Below are positions 6,222 to 13,746 of a stretch of DNA of 16,547 bases, in pieces. Made by a program: the position numbers and the translations under genes. Each line of letters starts with the position of its first letter. Position 1 is the stretch's first letter. The stretch is from Treponema sp. (GTDB lineage: Bacteria > Spirochaetota > Spirochaetia > Treponematales > Breznakiellaceae), in the NCBI GenBank assembly GCA_031288005.1, contig JAITSE010000012.1, positions 1-16,547 on the forward strand, in the 5' to 3' direction. The notes below the pieces were generated by a model. It made no database searches, had not been told where the DNA came from, and was given only the letters and a program-made list of their open reading frames with translations.

Positions 6222-7217
6222 CTATTCTATCCCTGCCGCTCCCCGCAGTCTGGCAACCGTAACGCGGGCTATGTCCCTGGCTTTTTCCGCTCCTCTGGCA
6301 AGCGCCGTGTCCAGAGCCGGAATGTCCGCCATGATGGCCGTAAATCGCTCCCGCAGAGGACTAAGTTCTCGGTTCATCACCCGGAAAAGTTCTTCCTTGG
6401 CCTCGCCCCAGCCCATGCCCCCGGCACGGTACCGGACGGCAAGGGACCGCTGCTCCTCCGGTGAGGCAAACAGCTTATGTAGTAGATAAATTTGGGAAGT
6501 TTCCGGATCCTTGGGATCCTTCACAGCTTGAGAGTTAGTAACTATACACATAATAAGTTTACGGAGTTCTTTTTCCCCCGCAAAAAGAGGGATTGCATTG
6601 CCGTAGCTTTTGCTCATCTTTCGGCCGTCAAGCCCTGGCACCACCGCCGTCTGTTTCTGTATGGCCGCATCGGGAACTCTGAGGAGTTCCGCTTTATAGT
6701 TGAAGTTGATCGCCTGGGCTATGTCCTGGGCCATTTCCACATGCTGAACCTGATCCCTGCCCACGGGTACAACATGGGGATCAAAAAGCAGAATGTCCGC
6801 CGCCATTAGCACCGGGTAGGTATAAAGCCCCATGTTGATCCCCGCATCGGGGTCGTTTTTTTTGTCAAGATTGTTCTGTACCGCCGCTTTGTAGGCGTGG
6901 GCCCGATTCATCAGCCCTTTGGAGGTAAAAGCCATAAGGATAGTGGTCAGTTCAAATGTCTCGGGGACGGAACTCTGACGGTAAAAAATCGTCTCGTCCG
7001 GGTTAAGTCCTGCGGCAAGCCAGCCTGCCGCAACCTGGCGAATATTGGCTGACAACTCCTTGGGGTCCTTTACAGTATTGAGGGCGTGATAATCCGCGAT
7101 AAAGTACCGGGCATCGTATTCCTTTGCCAATTCCAGAGCCGGCTTAATGGCGCCAAAATAGTTTCCGATGTGGAGAATCCCAGTGGGTTTAATTCCCGTA
7201 AGAGCGATCTTTTTCAT
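6222..7217 (-). CDS. trpS: Tryptophanyl-tRNA synthetase
   Basis: A 331-residue class I aminoacyl-tRNA synthetase that charges tRNA-Trp with tryptophan using ATP in the cytoplasm. The HIGH-like signature is present as GILHIGNYFG (His16-Asn19), and the second signature is exact, KMSKS (about residues 200-204, within PGLDGRKMSKSYGN). The length is typical for bacterial TrpRS (about 330). The tryptophan-pocket region with YPVLMAADILLF and VGRDQVQH is intact. ATG 7217 is preferred over a TTG two codons upstream; the Shine-Dalgarno is weak in either case. The SDR-like gene follows 108 nt later on the same strand and is probably co-transcribed. lon is divergent across a 325-nt gap. Confidence 0.95.
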   Translation of the reverse strand: MKKIALTGIKPTGILHIGNYFGAIKPALELAKEYDARYFIADYHALNTVKDPKELSANIRQVAAGWLAAGLNPDETIFYRQSSVPETFELTTILMAFTSKGLMNRAHAYKAAVQNNLDKKNDPDAGINMGLYTYPVLMAADILLFDPHVVPVGRDQVQHVEMAQDIAQAINFNYKAELLRVPDAAIQKQTAVVPGLDGRKMSKSYGNAIPLFAGEKELRKLIMCIVTNSQAVKDPKDPETSQIYLLHKLFASPEEQRSLAVRYRAGGMGWGEAKEELFRVMNRELSPLRERFTAIMADIPALDTALARGAEKARDIARVTVARLRGAAGIE

Positions 7218-7542
7218 ACTCAAAAATCTACCCGGAAAGACCAGTCATGTAAAGCCAGAAAGCGCACATTAAAACAGTCCATACGCTTAATTCCAGGACT
7301 GATTTTCTTGCTTTTTACGGCAAAAACTGCGATATTATAATTGATGTTGTTTTAAAATTGAAATTTTTAAAACGGCTTCCTCTGAAAAACGTATGTTTTG
7401 CAAGGCTCCGGCCCGAGAAACTGCATAAGCCGCTTTAAGGCCAACCGGGTTTTAAAAACGGCGCAATTATATTAAGGTTCCTGTTTAGGCCTTATCCCAG
7501 CGAATTATAATATCCCGGTATCTAGTATCCAAAGGCGGGCTT
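7218..7542. promoter_or_regulatory. Divergent trpS/lon intergenic region
   Basis: No gene is seen in these 325 nt. For lon there is a TATAAT at 7506-7511, 31 nt before the start, with only a poor -35. For trpS, minus-strand TATAAT (7334-7339) lies about 117 nt upstream of its start, also with a weak -35. An AT-rich imperfect inverted repeat lies between them (GTTTTAAAATT 7349-7359 against its near complement 7361-7373, with one extra T). No CIRCE-type heat-shock element was recognised. Confidence 0.4.
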
Positions 7543-9984
7543 ATGGCTGAACAAAGTGTAGTCCCTATTGATCAAATTCTTCCGAACAGGCTGCCTCTGG
7601 TAGCCCTTATGGGCCGTCCAATTTTCCCCGGAATCTTCACGCCAATTATGATTGGGAATCCCGCGGATGTGAAAGTTATAGATGAGGCGGCATCCGGAGA
7701 TGGGCTTATCGGCCTAGTGATGCTCCAGAACGAGACGGAGACTCCCTCAATCACGGATCTCTACAGGACCGGAACCGCGGCGAAGATAGTGAAAAAAATA
7801 AATCTTCCCACCGGGGGCGTAAATATCTTTATCTCAACCCTCAAGCGTTTCAGGATCAAGAAAGCCCTCTCCCCCAGCAATCCCATTGTCGGAGCGGTGA
7901 TCTATCTGGAGGATGAAGAGGACAATACCAGCGAAGTCAAAGCGCTGACCCGGGCCCTCATCAGTGAGATGAAACAGATTTCTGAGAACAACCCCCTTTT
8001 TTCCGAAGAGATGCGCCTCAATATGCTCAATATCGATCATCCCGGAAAGATAGCCGACTTCATCGCCAGTATTCTCAACATTGATAAGGCTGACCAGCAG
8101 AGGATACTGGAAATTCTCAATGTCAGGAAGCGCATGGAGCAGGTTCTAATTTTCATAAAGAAAGAGCAGGAACTCCTAAGAATTCAGAAACGAATTCAAA
8201 ATGAAATCAACGAAAAGATCGAAAAATCCCAGCGTGATTACTTTCTTAAAGAAGAACTCAAGGCGATAAAGACGGAATTGGGGATGGCCCCGGACGCCAA
8301 AAGCTCCGAATACAAACGCCTCAGTGAAAAGCTGGAATCTTTCGGTTTCAAAGGCGAGATAAAAGAGGCTGTAGAGCAGGAACTTGAAAAATTTAGCCTC
8401 ATGGAGCCAAGTTCAGGCGAATTTATAGTTACCAGGAACTACCTGGACCTGATTGTAAATCTCCCCTGGCAGGAGCCTGCGCCGGAGTTGTTCGAGCTTG
8501 GCCGGGCCAAGAATATTCTTGAACAGGATCACTTCGGCCTCAAAGATGTTAAGGCCCGTATTGTTGAGTACCTGGCGGTCAGAAAACTCAGAAAGGACAC
8601 AAAAGGCTCGATTATCTGCCTGGCCGGGCCGCCTGGGGTGGGCAAGACTTCCGTGGGGCGGTCCATAGCCAGGTCCCTTGGGAAGCAGTTTTTCCGTTTT
8701 TCTGTCGGCGGCATGAGGGACGAAGCTGAAATCAAGGGCCACCGGCGAACATACATAGGCGCTATGCCGGGTAAGATCATTCAGGGGCTAAAGATAGTCA
8801 AGGACAGGGCGCCGGTCTTTATGATAGACGAAATCGACAAGATGGGCGTAAGTTTTCAGGGCGATCCCGCAAGCGCCCTCCTTGAGGTCCTGGATCCAGA
8901 GCAAAATTCGAGTTTCCGGGATCACTATCTGGACCTGCCTTTTGACATTTCCCACATCTTTTTTGTCGTTACCGCCAATACCCTGGATACAATTCCGCCG
9001 CCTTTGCTGGATCGCATGGAAATTATTCAACTTCCGGGTTACATAGATACGGAGAAGCTGGAAATCGCCAAACGCTACCTGGTCCCCAAGAGCTTGGAAA
9101 GAAACGGCCTAAGAAAAAGCCATGTCAGATACACGAAGGACTCACTGCTCCACATCGCTAACGGTTATGCCCGGGAAGCGGGGGTGAGAAATTTTGAGAA
9201 AAATCTGGACAAGATACACCGCAAGCTGGCAAAGCAAATTGTGGAAACTGCCGAGACTGCGGGTCTCGAAACTAGAGACGCGGCTTCTTTGGAGGGGAAT
9301 GAAGCGCCTGGCGAGGCGTTAGCTTTCTCTGGGGTAAAAGCCCCTGCTAATTCAGTAAAATTTACTATAGACAAGAAACTTATAGAAAAACATCTGGGCA
9401 AACCCATTTTCCCAGAAGAGGCGGTAAAAAAGGCCGACCGTCCAGGTATGTCCGTTGGCTTGGCGTGGACCAGTATGGGCGGCGATACCTTGGTCATTGA
9501 GGCGGCTTCCATACCCGGAAAAGCGGACTTTACCCTTACGGGCAAGATGGGGGACACCATGAAGGAAAGCGCCGCCATTGCCATGACTGTAGCCAGAAAA
9601 ATCGCTTCTGATCGCTACGGGGTGGCTGCCGAGTGGTTTGAAACCAACCGCGTTCACCTGCACATCCCGGAAGGGGCTACCCCTAAAGACGGCCCTTCGG
9701 CAGGAATCACCATGGCTACGGCCCTGCTGTCGCTGTTCCGCAACAGAGTGGTTACGGAACAGATGGTTATGACCGGGGAACTCAGTCTGACCGGGCAGGT
9801 TTTGCCTATAGGGGGACTGAAAGAAAAGACGGTCGCCGCTAGGCGGAATAGAGCGAAGCATATTATCATCCCCAGGCAGAATCTCAGAGACCTGGACGAT
9901 ATTCCAGACCACGTGAAGCAGGGTATAGAGTTCCACCCGGTAGAACGGTTCGACGAGGTTCTGGCCTTGGCCCTGCCGGATTAA
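7543..9984 (+). CDS. lon: ATP-dependent Lon protease
   Basis: An 813-residue cytoplasmic AAA+ serine protease that degrades misfolded and regulatory proteins. Order of domains: N-terminal substrate-binding LON domain (residues about 12-210, beginning LPLVALMGRPIFPG), coiled-coil region (about 210-300, QRDYFLKEELKAIKTELG), AAA+ module with Walker A GPPGVGKTS (about 361-369), Walker B VFMIDEIDK, and a C-terminal protease domain with the Ser-Lys dyad. Ser719 is in PKDGPSAG and Lys762 in GGLKEKTVAARR, the same 43-residue spacing as in E. coli Lon. A stretch rich in Ala, Glu and Thr (about 567-605) between the AAA+ and protease domains is a lineage-type linker insertion. ATG 7543 has AAGGCGG about 7 nt upstream. 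A hypothetical gene follows within about 30 nt. Confidence 0.97.
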   Translation: MAEQSVVPIDQILPNRLPLVALMGRPIFPGIFTPIMIGNPADVKVIDEAASGDGLIGLVMLQNETETPSITDLYRTGTAAKIVKKINLPTGGVNIFISTLKRFRIKKALSPSNPIVGAVIYLEDEEDNTSEVKALTRALISEMKQISENNPLFSEEMRLNMLNIDHPGKIADFIASILNIDKADQQRILEILNVRKRMEQVLIFIKKEQELLRIQKRIQNEINEKIEKSQRDYFLKEELKAIKTELGMAPDAKSSEYKRLSEKLESFGFKGEIKEAVEQELEKFSLMEPSSGEFIVTRNYLDLIVNLPWQEPAPELFELGRAKNILEQDHFGLKDVKARIVEYLAVRKLRKDTKGSIICLAGPPGVGKTSVGRSIARSLGKQFFRFSVGGMRDEAEIKGHRRTYIGAMPGKIIQGLKIVKDRAPVFMIDEIDKMGVSFQGDPASALLEVLDPEQNSSFRDHYLDLPFDISHIFFVVTANTLDTIPPPLLDRMEIIQLPGYIDTEKLEIAKRYLVPKSLERNGLRKSHVRYTKDSLLHIANGYAREAGVRNFEKNLDKIHRKLAKQIVETAETAGLETRDAASLEGNEAPGEALAFSGVKAPANSVKFTIDKKLIEKHLGKPIFPEEAVKKADRPGMSVGLAWTSMGGDTLVIEAASIPGKADFTLTGKMGDTMKESAAIAMTVARKIASDRYGVAAEWFETNRVHLHIPEGATPKDGPSAGITMATALLSLFRNRVVTEQMVMTGELSLTGQVLPIGGLKEKTVAARRNRAKHIIIPRQNLRDLDDIPDHVKQGIEFHPVERFDEVLALALPD

Positions 9985-10015
9985 GCTGTTCAGATCAAGG
10001 GGAGTGGAGAGAGCT

Positions 10016-10420
10016 GTGTACGTGCATCCAAAACTAGCGGCCTTTGTCGCGACTCTTGAGGCTATGTTCAATGAGGCGGACGGGTTTTTGGAGGATGATT
10101 GGGGCGGCGCTTTTCCCCTGCATCCCAACCGTCCAGCCAGAGGGTTTGCCTGCAACCCGGAGATGGACGGCCTTTTTGAGATCGCCCCTGACTTTACCCT
10201 TGGCATAGGTTCCGGGAATGTCCGGGGCTATAGGATTTCCCTCCGGGCGGCTACCCTGGAAAGGGTCCCCCCGGCGCAGGCGGAGTTTCTCATGGAGCAG
10301 GCCGCTGCGTTCATTGCACGAAAACTGCCCGAATATTTTCCTGGCCGCAGCCTGAAGGTAGTCAGGGACAGCAAGGGTTTCAAAATAACCGGCGACTTTT
10401 CTCTTGGCTATGTGAGCTGA
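10016..10420 (+). CDS. Hypothetical protein downstream of lon
   Basis: I do not recognise this 134-residue protein. It appears soluble and acidic, with no signal peptide or membrane helix. It has a long N-terminal helix (HPKLAAFVATLEAMFNEADGFLEDD), then mixed strand-like segments, and a final basic stretch (GRSLKVVRDSKGFKITGDFSLGY) that looks like a beta hairpin. GTG 10016 is chosen because GGAG (10006-10009) lies 6 nt upstream; the earlier GTG at 10004 would sit directly on the purine-rich site. The coding frame shows normal codon use for the window. It starts 31 nt after the lon stop on the same strand, so it may be co-transcribed with lon; a link to proteolysis is only positional. Confidence 0.65.
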   Translation: MYVHPKLAAFVATLEAMFNEADGFLEDDWGGAFPLHPNRPARGFACNPEMDGLFEIAPDFTLGIGSGNVRGYRISLRAATLERVPPAQAEFLMEQAAAFIARKLPEYFPGRSLKVVRDSKGFKITGDFSLGYVS

Positions 10421-10535
10421 ACGGTTCCACAGCAGCGAAGGCGCCGGAACCTTGCGGAGCGCAGAGAAAAACCTCATACTGCGTATATCAGACAAAGTAC
10501 CGGCGGGCCGGAAAACTATTTGAAAGGAGAGCATT

Positions 10536-10736
10536 ATGCAGACTGTATTGAAAATTGAAGGGATGTCCTGCGAACACTGCGTTAAGGCCGTGAAAGCGGC
10601 GCTTGAAGGAACGGCTGGGGTACGCTCCGCCGATGTGAACCTCAGAGATAAGTCAGCCCTTGTGGACCATGCGGACGGGCTAACCACAGAGGCCCTCAAA
10701 GCCGTTATAGAAGAAGCCGGCTACGGTGCGGCGTGA
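10536..10736 (+). CDS. Copper chaperone-like HMA-domain protein (CopZ type)
   Basis: A 66-residue single-domain heavy-metal-associated protein. The metal-binding motif GMSCEHC (Cys12, Cys15) is intact and followed by the usual amphipathic helix (VKAVKAALEG), a beta strand (RSADVNLRDKSALVDH) and the closing EEAGYGA segment. Length and order match stand-alone CopZ/Atx1-type chaperones, which hand Cu(I) to P-type ATPases or regulators in the cytoplasm; mercury or zinc relatives are possible. ATG is preceded by AAAGGAG with 8 nt spacing, one of the best ribosome sites in the window. No copper ATPase or CsoR-like gene lies nearby, so the partner must be elsewhere. A 115-nt gap separates it from the preceding gene, and a long hairpin follows. 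Confidence 0.9.
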   Translation: MQTVLKIEGMSCEHCVKAVKAALEGTAGVRSADVNLRDKSALVDHADGLTTEALKAVIEEAGYGAA

Positions 10737-10768
10737 AAACCGCTGGCAAGATGCTGGATTTATGCAAT

Positions 10769-10813
10769 CCGGGTGTGTAAAGATTACCCGGCGGGTACCA
10801 TTTACTCACCCGG
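10769..10813. terminator. Long hairpin between convergent genes, probable bidirectional terminator
   Basis: CCGGGTGTGTAAA (10769-10781) pairs with TTTACTCACCCGG (10801-10813) with one mismatch; the loop holds the alternative hairpin TACCC-GGC-GGGTA. It lies 32 nt after the HMA gene and 13 nt beyond the stop of the minus-strand gene. The T-run is poor in both directions. Confidence 0.5.
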
Positions 10814-10826
10814 TAATTCCTATGCC

Positions 10827-11345
10827 TTACAAATCCCCTGAATCATCTTTAACCGGAAAAGCCCTCTTCCGCGTAAGATTTTCGTAAGCTTTCCCATTGA
10901 TCACAAGTTTGGCGGGCAGGAGGATACGGCGCTCTCCTTCTCCGGGCAGCTTTAGGGCGGTCCCTTCCAGGCTCACTTCCGCTCCTTCTTTCAAACCTTC
11001 AATGAACCCTGTCAGCCTGTCTAGTCCCGCGACATAGTAAGTAACCGAGTCCTGCCGGAGGGCTATGTTCCCGTCTATGAGTTCCAGGCTGCCCGTAACG
11101 GCAACGGCTTCACCCAAAAAATTATCCCGGCTGGTTCCCCTGCGTTCTTCCCGGCGCTCATTCAGGCGTTTATCCTGTAGCTTATCCCGGCGAGACCCCG
11201 GACCGGGACCGTAATCCCATCTTTCGTCATAGCGCCGTGTACCGGGCATAGGGCCAGGGCCGCGCCGGTCCGCGCCCCATTGCTGTGCGGACGCGCTTCC
11301 GGCGGCGAGCATTGCCAGTAAAGCAATGTAAAAAATCCTTTTCAT
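10827..11345 (-). CDS. Secreted periplasmic protein of unknown function, OB-fold-like C-terminus
   Basis: A 172-residue protein with a clear Sec signal peptide: MKRIFYIALLAMLAAGSASAQ, with cleavage likely after SASA. Next comes a charged, Arg/Gly/Pro-rich, probably disordered segment (about 22-75; GPGPMPGTRRYDERWDYGPG). The C-terminal part (about 78-160) is a run of predicted beta strands (AVAVTGSLELIDGNIALRQDSVTYYVAG ... GAEVSLEGTAL ... LLPAKLVINGKAYE) reminiscent of small periplasmic OB-fold proteins; the family is not certain. ATG 11345 is chosen because GGAG lies 5 nt upstream and the signal peptide begins there; the longer frame to 11405 adds 20 unsuitable residues and overlaps the promoter. 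The gene is divergent from an efflux operon, and both have sigma-54 promoter matches, suggesting a shared envelope-related response (inference). Confidence 0.75.
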   Translation of the reverse strand: MKRIFYIALLAMLAAGSASAQQWGADRRGPGPMPGTRRYDERWDYGPGPGSRRDKLQDKRLNERREERRGTSRDNFLGEAVAVTGSLELIDGNIALRQDSVTYYVAGLDRLTGFIEGLKEGAEVSLEGTALKLPGEGERRILLPAKLVINGKAYENLTRKRAFPVKDDSGDL

Positions 11346-11400
11346 AAATACTCCAAATAGATAAAATAAACTAATGAAGCCAACGGCTTTTCTATTATAA

Positions 11401-11416
11401 AGCAATTTTCATGCCA
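11401..11416 (-). promoter_or_regulatory. Sigma-54 (-24/-12) promoter of the periplasmic protein gene
   Basis: Minus-strand TGGCATG-AAAA-TTGCT, with the invariant GG and GC exactly 10 nt apart. Predicted start near 11390 gives a leader of about 45 nt. A TATAAT (11394-11399, minus) nearby could be an alternative sigma-70 promoter. The -24 part is the mirror image of the plus-strand -24 element. Confidence 0.6.
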
Positions 11417-11433
11417 TGCCTATATTCCCGCTT

Positions 11434-11450
11434 TGGCATGATTTTTGCAT
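11434..11450 (+). promoter_or_regulatory. Sigma-54 (-24/-12) promoter of the efflux operon
   Basis: TGGCATG-ATTT-TTGCAT, preceded by TT, with GG and GC exactly 10 nt apart. It is very close to the RpoN consensus TGGCACG-N4-TTGCA. Predicted start is about 11460, which leaves a leader of only about 15 nt with the AAGGAG at its 5' end. No convincing sigma-70 promoter was seen in this direction. Confidence 0.65.
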
Positions 11451-11474
11451 ATAGTCTTTAAGGAGAATCACGAA

Positions 11475-12893
11475 ATGAGATTGAACAGGAAAATGAGGTT
11501 GAATGATGGCCGGATATTTTTTCTTCCAGCATTGGGAGTTCTCCTGCTGCTGGCTGCCGGATGCGGTTCCGGCAAGGCTGGGGCGGTAAAGGGCTACGAG
11601 TTCACGACGGTCAGCCGGGGGACCTTGGAGAAGACGGTGTCTGCGGCGGGTTCCTTGAAGCCGGTGGCGACGGTAGATGTGCTGGCAAGGATGAGCGGGA
11701 AAGTTGAGAAGATATATGTGGATTACAACGATGTCATACGCAAGGGCGATATTCTGGCGGAACTCAATACGGATATGCTCAGGCTCCAGAGGGAACAGCA
11801 GGCCGCATCTGTTGTGAAGGCCAGGGCGAATTACGAGTTACAGCGGTTGAATTACCAGAACCAGGAAAAGCTCGCGGAAAAGAACCTTATCTCCGAATAC
11901 GAGCTTAAGACCGGGAAGACTACACTGGATATACAGGCTGCGGAGCTTGCCGCCGCCGAGGCGTCCCAGGGGGCTATAGAAACCGAAATCAATCAATACG
12001 CATTTATCGTTTCTCCTATTGACGGGATCGTCCTGGAGCGGAACATCAGCGAAGGGGATACCGCAGTGGAGGGGTCAAGCAGTAATTCTACCAGCCTCTT
12101 TACCCTGGCGGAAAATCTTGAGGAGATGCAGATAGAGGCCGGGGTGGGGGAGTTGGATATTTCCAGTATACGCCGGGGCCAGGAGGTACGGTTTACTCTG
12201 GAAGCCCTGCCGGGAAGAACTTTTTCGGGGCTTGTGGAGACTATCCGCCTTATGCCGGCGGTTCAGGACAATGTGGTGTCCTACACGGTGATTATCAATG
12301 TGGACAATTCAGGGGGGGCGCTTCTGCCGGGGATGACTTGCGCGGTGGAATTTATCGAGGAGCGGAACGAGGGTATTCTCCTGATTCCCAACGCGGCGCT
12401 TAGGTATCAGCCTACGGCCCTGACGGAAGAGGCGATAGCGGATATGGTTTTTGCCGCGAGCCTCCGGGGGATGAGCGAAGAGGCGAGGCTGAGGGCGGAG
12501 GAGGAGCGGAAGGCCGCCGCCGCCCGTTCCCGGGACAGCGGCGCCGCCGCTGCGTCCCAGAGCCGGAGCGGGATTGCCGGCCTCATGGCCGGCGGGGGGC
12601 CGGGCGGCTTGCCGCCTGGAGGAGGACCGGGCATGGGACCAGGGAACAACCAGAGGAGCGGGAGCGCCGCGCCGGCTTCATCGGGCGGCCAGGCGGCTTC
12701 TCCCGGCGGGGGGCCGGCGCAAAGTCAGCCCAAGCCGCTGTGGTATGTCTCCGGCGAGGGGAAGCTGGACTGCGTTCTGGTGGTTGCCGGCATTACCGAC
12801 GGCTCCCGTACGGAAATCCGGCCCTGGAGAAGGGACGGCGGTGAGTCAGGCGGCTTGGAAGGAATCTCGGTGATCCTCAGGGAAAAGGTGTAG
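11475..12893 (+). CDS. Efflux periplasmic adaptor lipoprotein (MacA/HlyD family)
   Basis: A 472-residue membrane-fusion protein linking an inner-membrane ABC transporter to an outer-membrane channel. The lipoprotein signal ends in LLLLAAGC (Cys30). Then follow the first barrel/lipoyl half (VDVLARMSGKVEKIYVDYNDVIRKGDILAEL, about 60-95), an alpha-hairpin coiled coil (about 98-165), the second lipoyl half (AFIVSPIDGIVLERNISEGD, about 175-200) and a beta barrel. Between barrel and C-terminal domain is an unusual insert: a charged helix (about 317-360) and a Gly/Pro/Ala/Ser-rich tract (about 366-420), before the final LWYVSGEGKLDCVLVVAGITDG segment. ATG 11475 is chosen for AAGGAG 9 nt upstream; the longer frame starts inside the sigma-54 promoter. 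ATG 11493 in the repeated MRLN segment is an alternative. The ATPase gene starts 4 nt after the stop. Confidence 0.9.
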   Translation: MRLNRKMRLNDGRIFFLPALGVLLLLAAGCGSGKAGAVKGYEFTTVSRGTLEKTVSAAGSLKPVATVDVLARMSGKVEKIYVDYNDVIRKGDILAELNTDMLRLQREQQAASVVKARANYELQRLNYQNQEKLAEKNLISEYELKTGKTTLDIQAAELAAAEASQGAIETEINQYAFIVSPIDGIVLERNISEGDTAVEGSSSNSTSLFTLAENLEEMQIEAGVGELDISSIRRGQEVRFTLEALPGRTFSGLVETIRLMPAVQDNVVSYTVIINVDNSGGALLPGMTCAVEFIEERNEGILLIPNAALRYQPTALTEEAIADMVFAASLRGMSEEARLRAEEERKAAAARSRDSGAAAASQSRSGIAGLMAGGGPGGLPPGGGPGMGPGNNQRSGSAAPASSGGQAASPGGGPAQSQPKPLWYVSGEGKLDCVLVVAGITDGSRTEIRPWRRDGGESGGLEGISVILREKV

Positions 12894-12897
12894 CGCG

Positions 12898-13746
12898 GTG
12901 GCTCAGGCGGTAATAGAGCTGCGGGGAATCAGGCGGGAATACCGCCTTGGGGGGAAGCAGCATGGCGGCGTTACGGTGCGGGCGCTTAGGGGGGTAGACT
13001 TCTCAGCCGGGGCGGGAGAGTTTGTCGCGGTGATGGGGCCGTCGGGCTCCGGGAAATCCACCTTGATGAATATCCTGGGCTGTCTGGATAAGCCCACCGG
13101 GGGGACTTATTTTCTGGACGGGATAGAAACATCGAAATCAGACGGAGACGCCTTCGCGCTGATCCGCAACAAGAAGATAGGCTTTGTGTTTCAGTCCTTC
13201 AACCTTCTTGCCCGTACCTCGGCCCTGGAAAATGTGGAGCTTCCCCTGTTCTACTGCCGGGGGGACGAAGAAGGCGGGCGGCGGCGGCGCAGCGAGCAGC
13301 GGCGCAATACGCAGCGCAAGAAGGTCAACCCCCGGGAACGGGCGGCGGAAGTCCTGCGGGAGGTAGGACTTGGGGAGCGTATGTATCATTTTCCCTCCCA
13401 GTTATCCGGGGGACAGCAGCAGCGGGTAGCCATAGCCCGGGCCATGGTAAACGATCCGGCGTTTATCCTGGCGGACGAACCCACAGGCAACCTGGACACG
13501 GAGATGACCCTGGAAATCATGAGCCTCTTCCAGGACCTAAACCGCCGGGGGAAGACCATCGTCATGGTGACCCACGAGCCTGAACTAGCCGTGTACACCA
13601 AGCGCATCATCACGCTGAGGGACGGGGAACTAGTCTCGGATACGGCGGTCGGCGAAAGGCGGAACGCGGGGGAAGATTTGGCCCAGTGGAAGCGGGACCA
13701 CTCCCTGCTGTCAGGGGAAGCGAAGCCTCAGGAGGAGGCGTCGTGA
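12898..13746 (+). CDS. ABC transporter ATP-binding protein (MacB/LolD type)
   Basis: A 282-residue ATPase that powers the efflux permease encoded next. All motifs are present: Walker A GPSGSGKST (47-55), Q-loop VFQSFNLL, signature LSGGQQQRVAIARA (from about 169), Walker B FILADEPTGNLD (about 190-201), and H-loop THEP. This is the LolD/MacB/FtsE-type subfamily typical of lipoprotein release, macrolide or peptide export. An Arg/Lys-rich insert (about 119-148, including GGRRRRSEQRRNTQRKK) between Q-loop and signature, and a C-terminal tail of about 40 residues, exceed the usual length of about 225. It starts with GTG, 4 nt after the adaptor's stop, with AAGG in the end of that gene as ribosome site. 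Its TGA overlaps the permease GTG (GTGA), indicating translational coupling. Confidence 0.93.
   Translation: MAQAVIELRGIRREYRLGGKQHGGVTVRALRGVDFSAGAGEFVAVMGPSGSGKSTLMNILGCLDKPTGGTYFLDGIETSKSDGDAFALIRNKKIGFVFQSFNLLARTSALENVELPLFYCRGDEEGGRRRRSEQRRNTQRKKVNPRERAAEVLREVGLGERMYHFPSQLSGGQQQRVAIARAMVNDPAFILADEPTGNLDTEMTLEIMSLFQDLNRRGKTIVMVTHEPELAVYTKRIITLRDGELVSDTAVGERRNAGEDLAQWKRDHSLLSGEAKPQEEAS

Noticed and set aside
7218..7542. T-box or trp attenuator leader upstream of trpS
   Set aside because: No T-box sequence, leader peptide with Trp codons or terminator/antiterminator pair could be found in the leader.
9352..10206. A 284-codon minus-strand open frame over lon and the following gene
   Set aside because: It spans the conserved protease domain of Lon in reverse and shows no domain or ribosome site.
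10034..10699. A 221-codon minus-strand open frame
   Set aside because: It is antisense to the hypothetical gene and the HMA gene, whose motifs and ribosome sites are clear.
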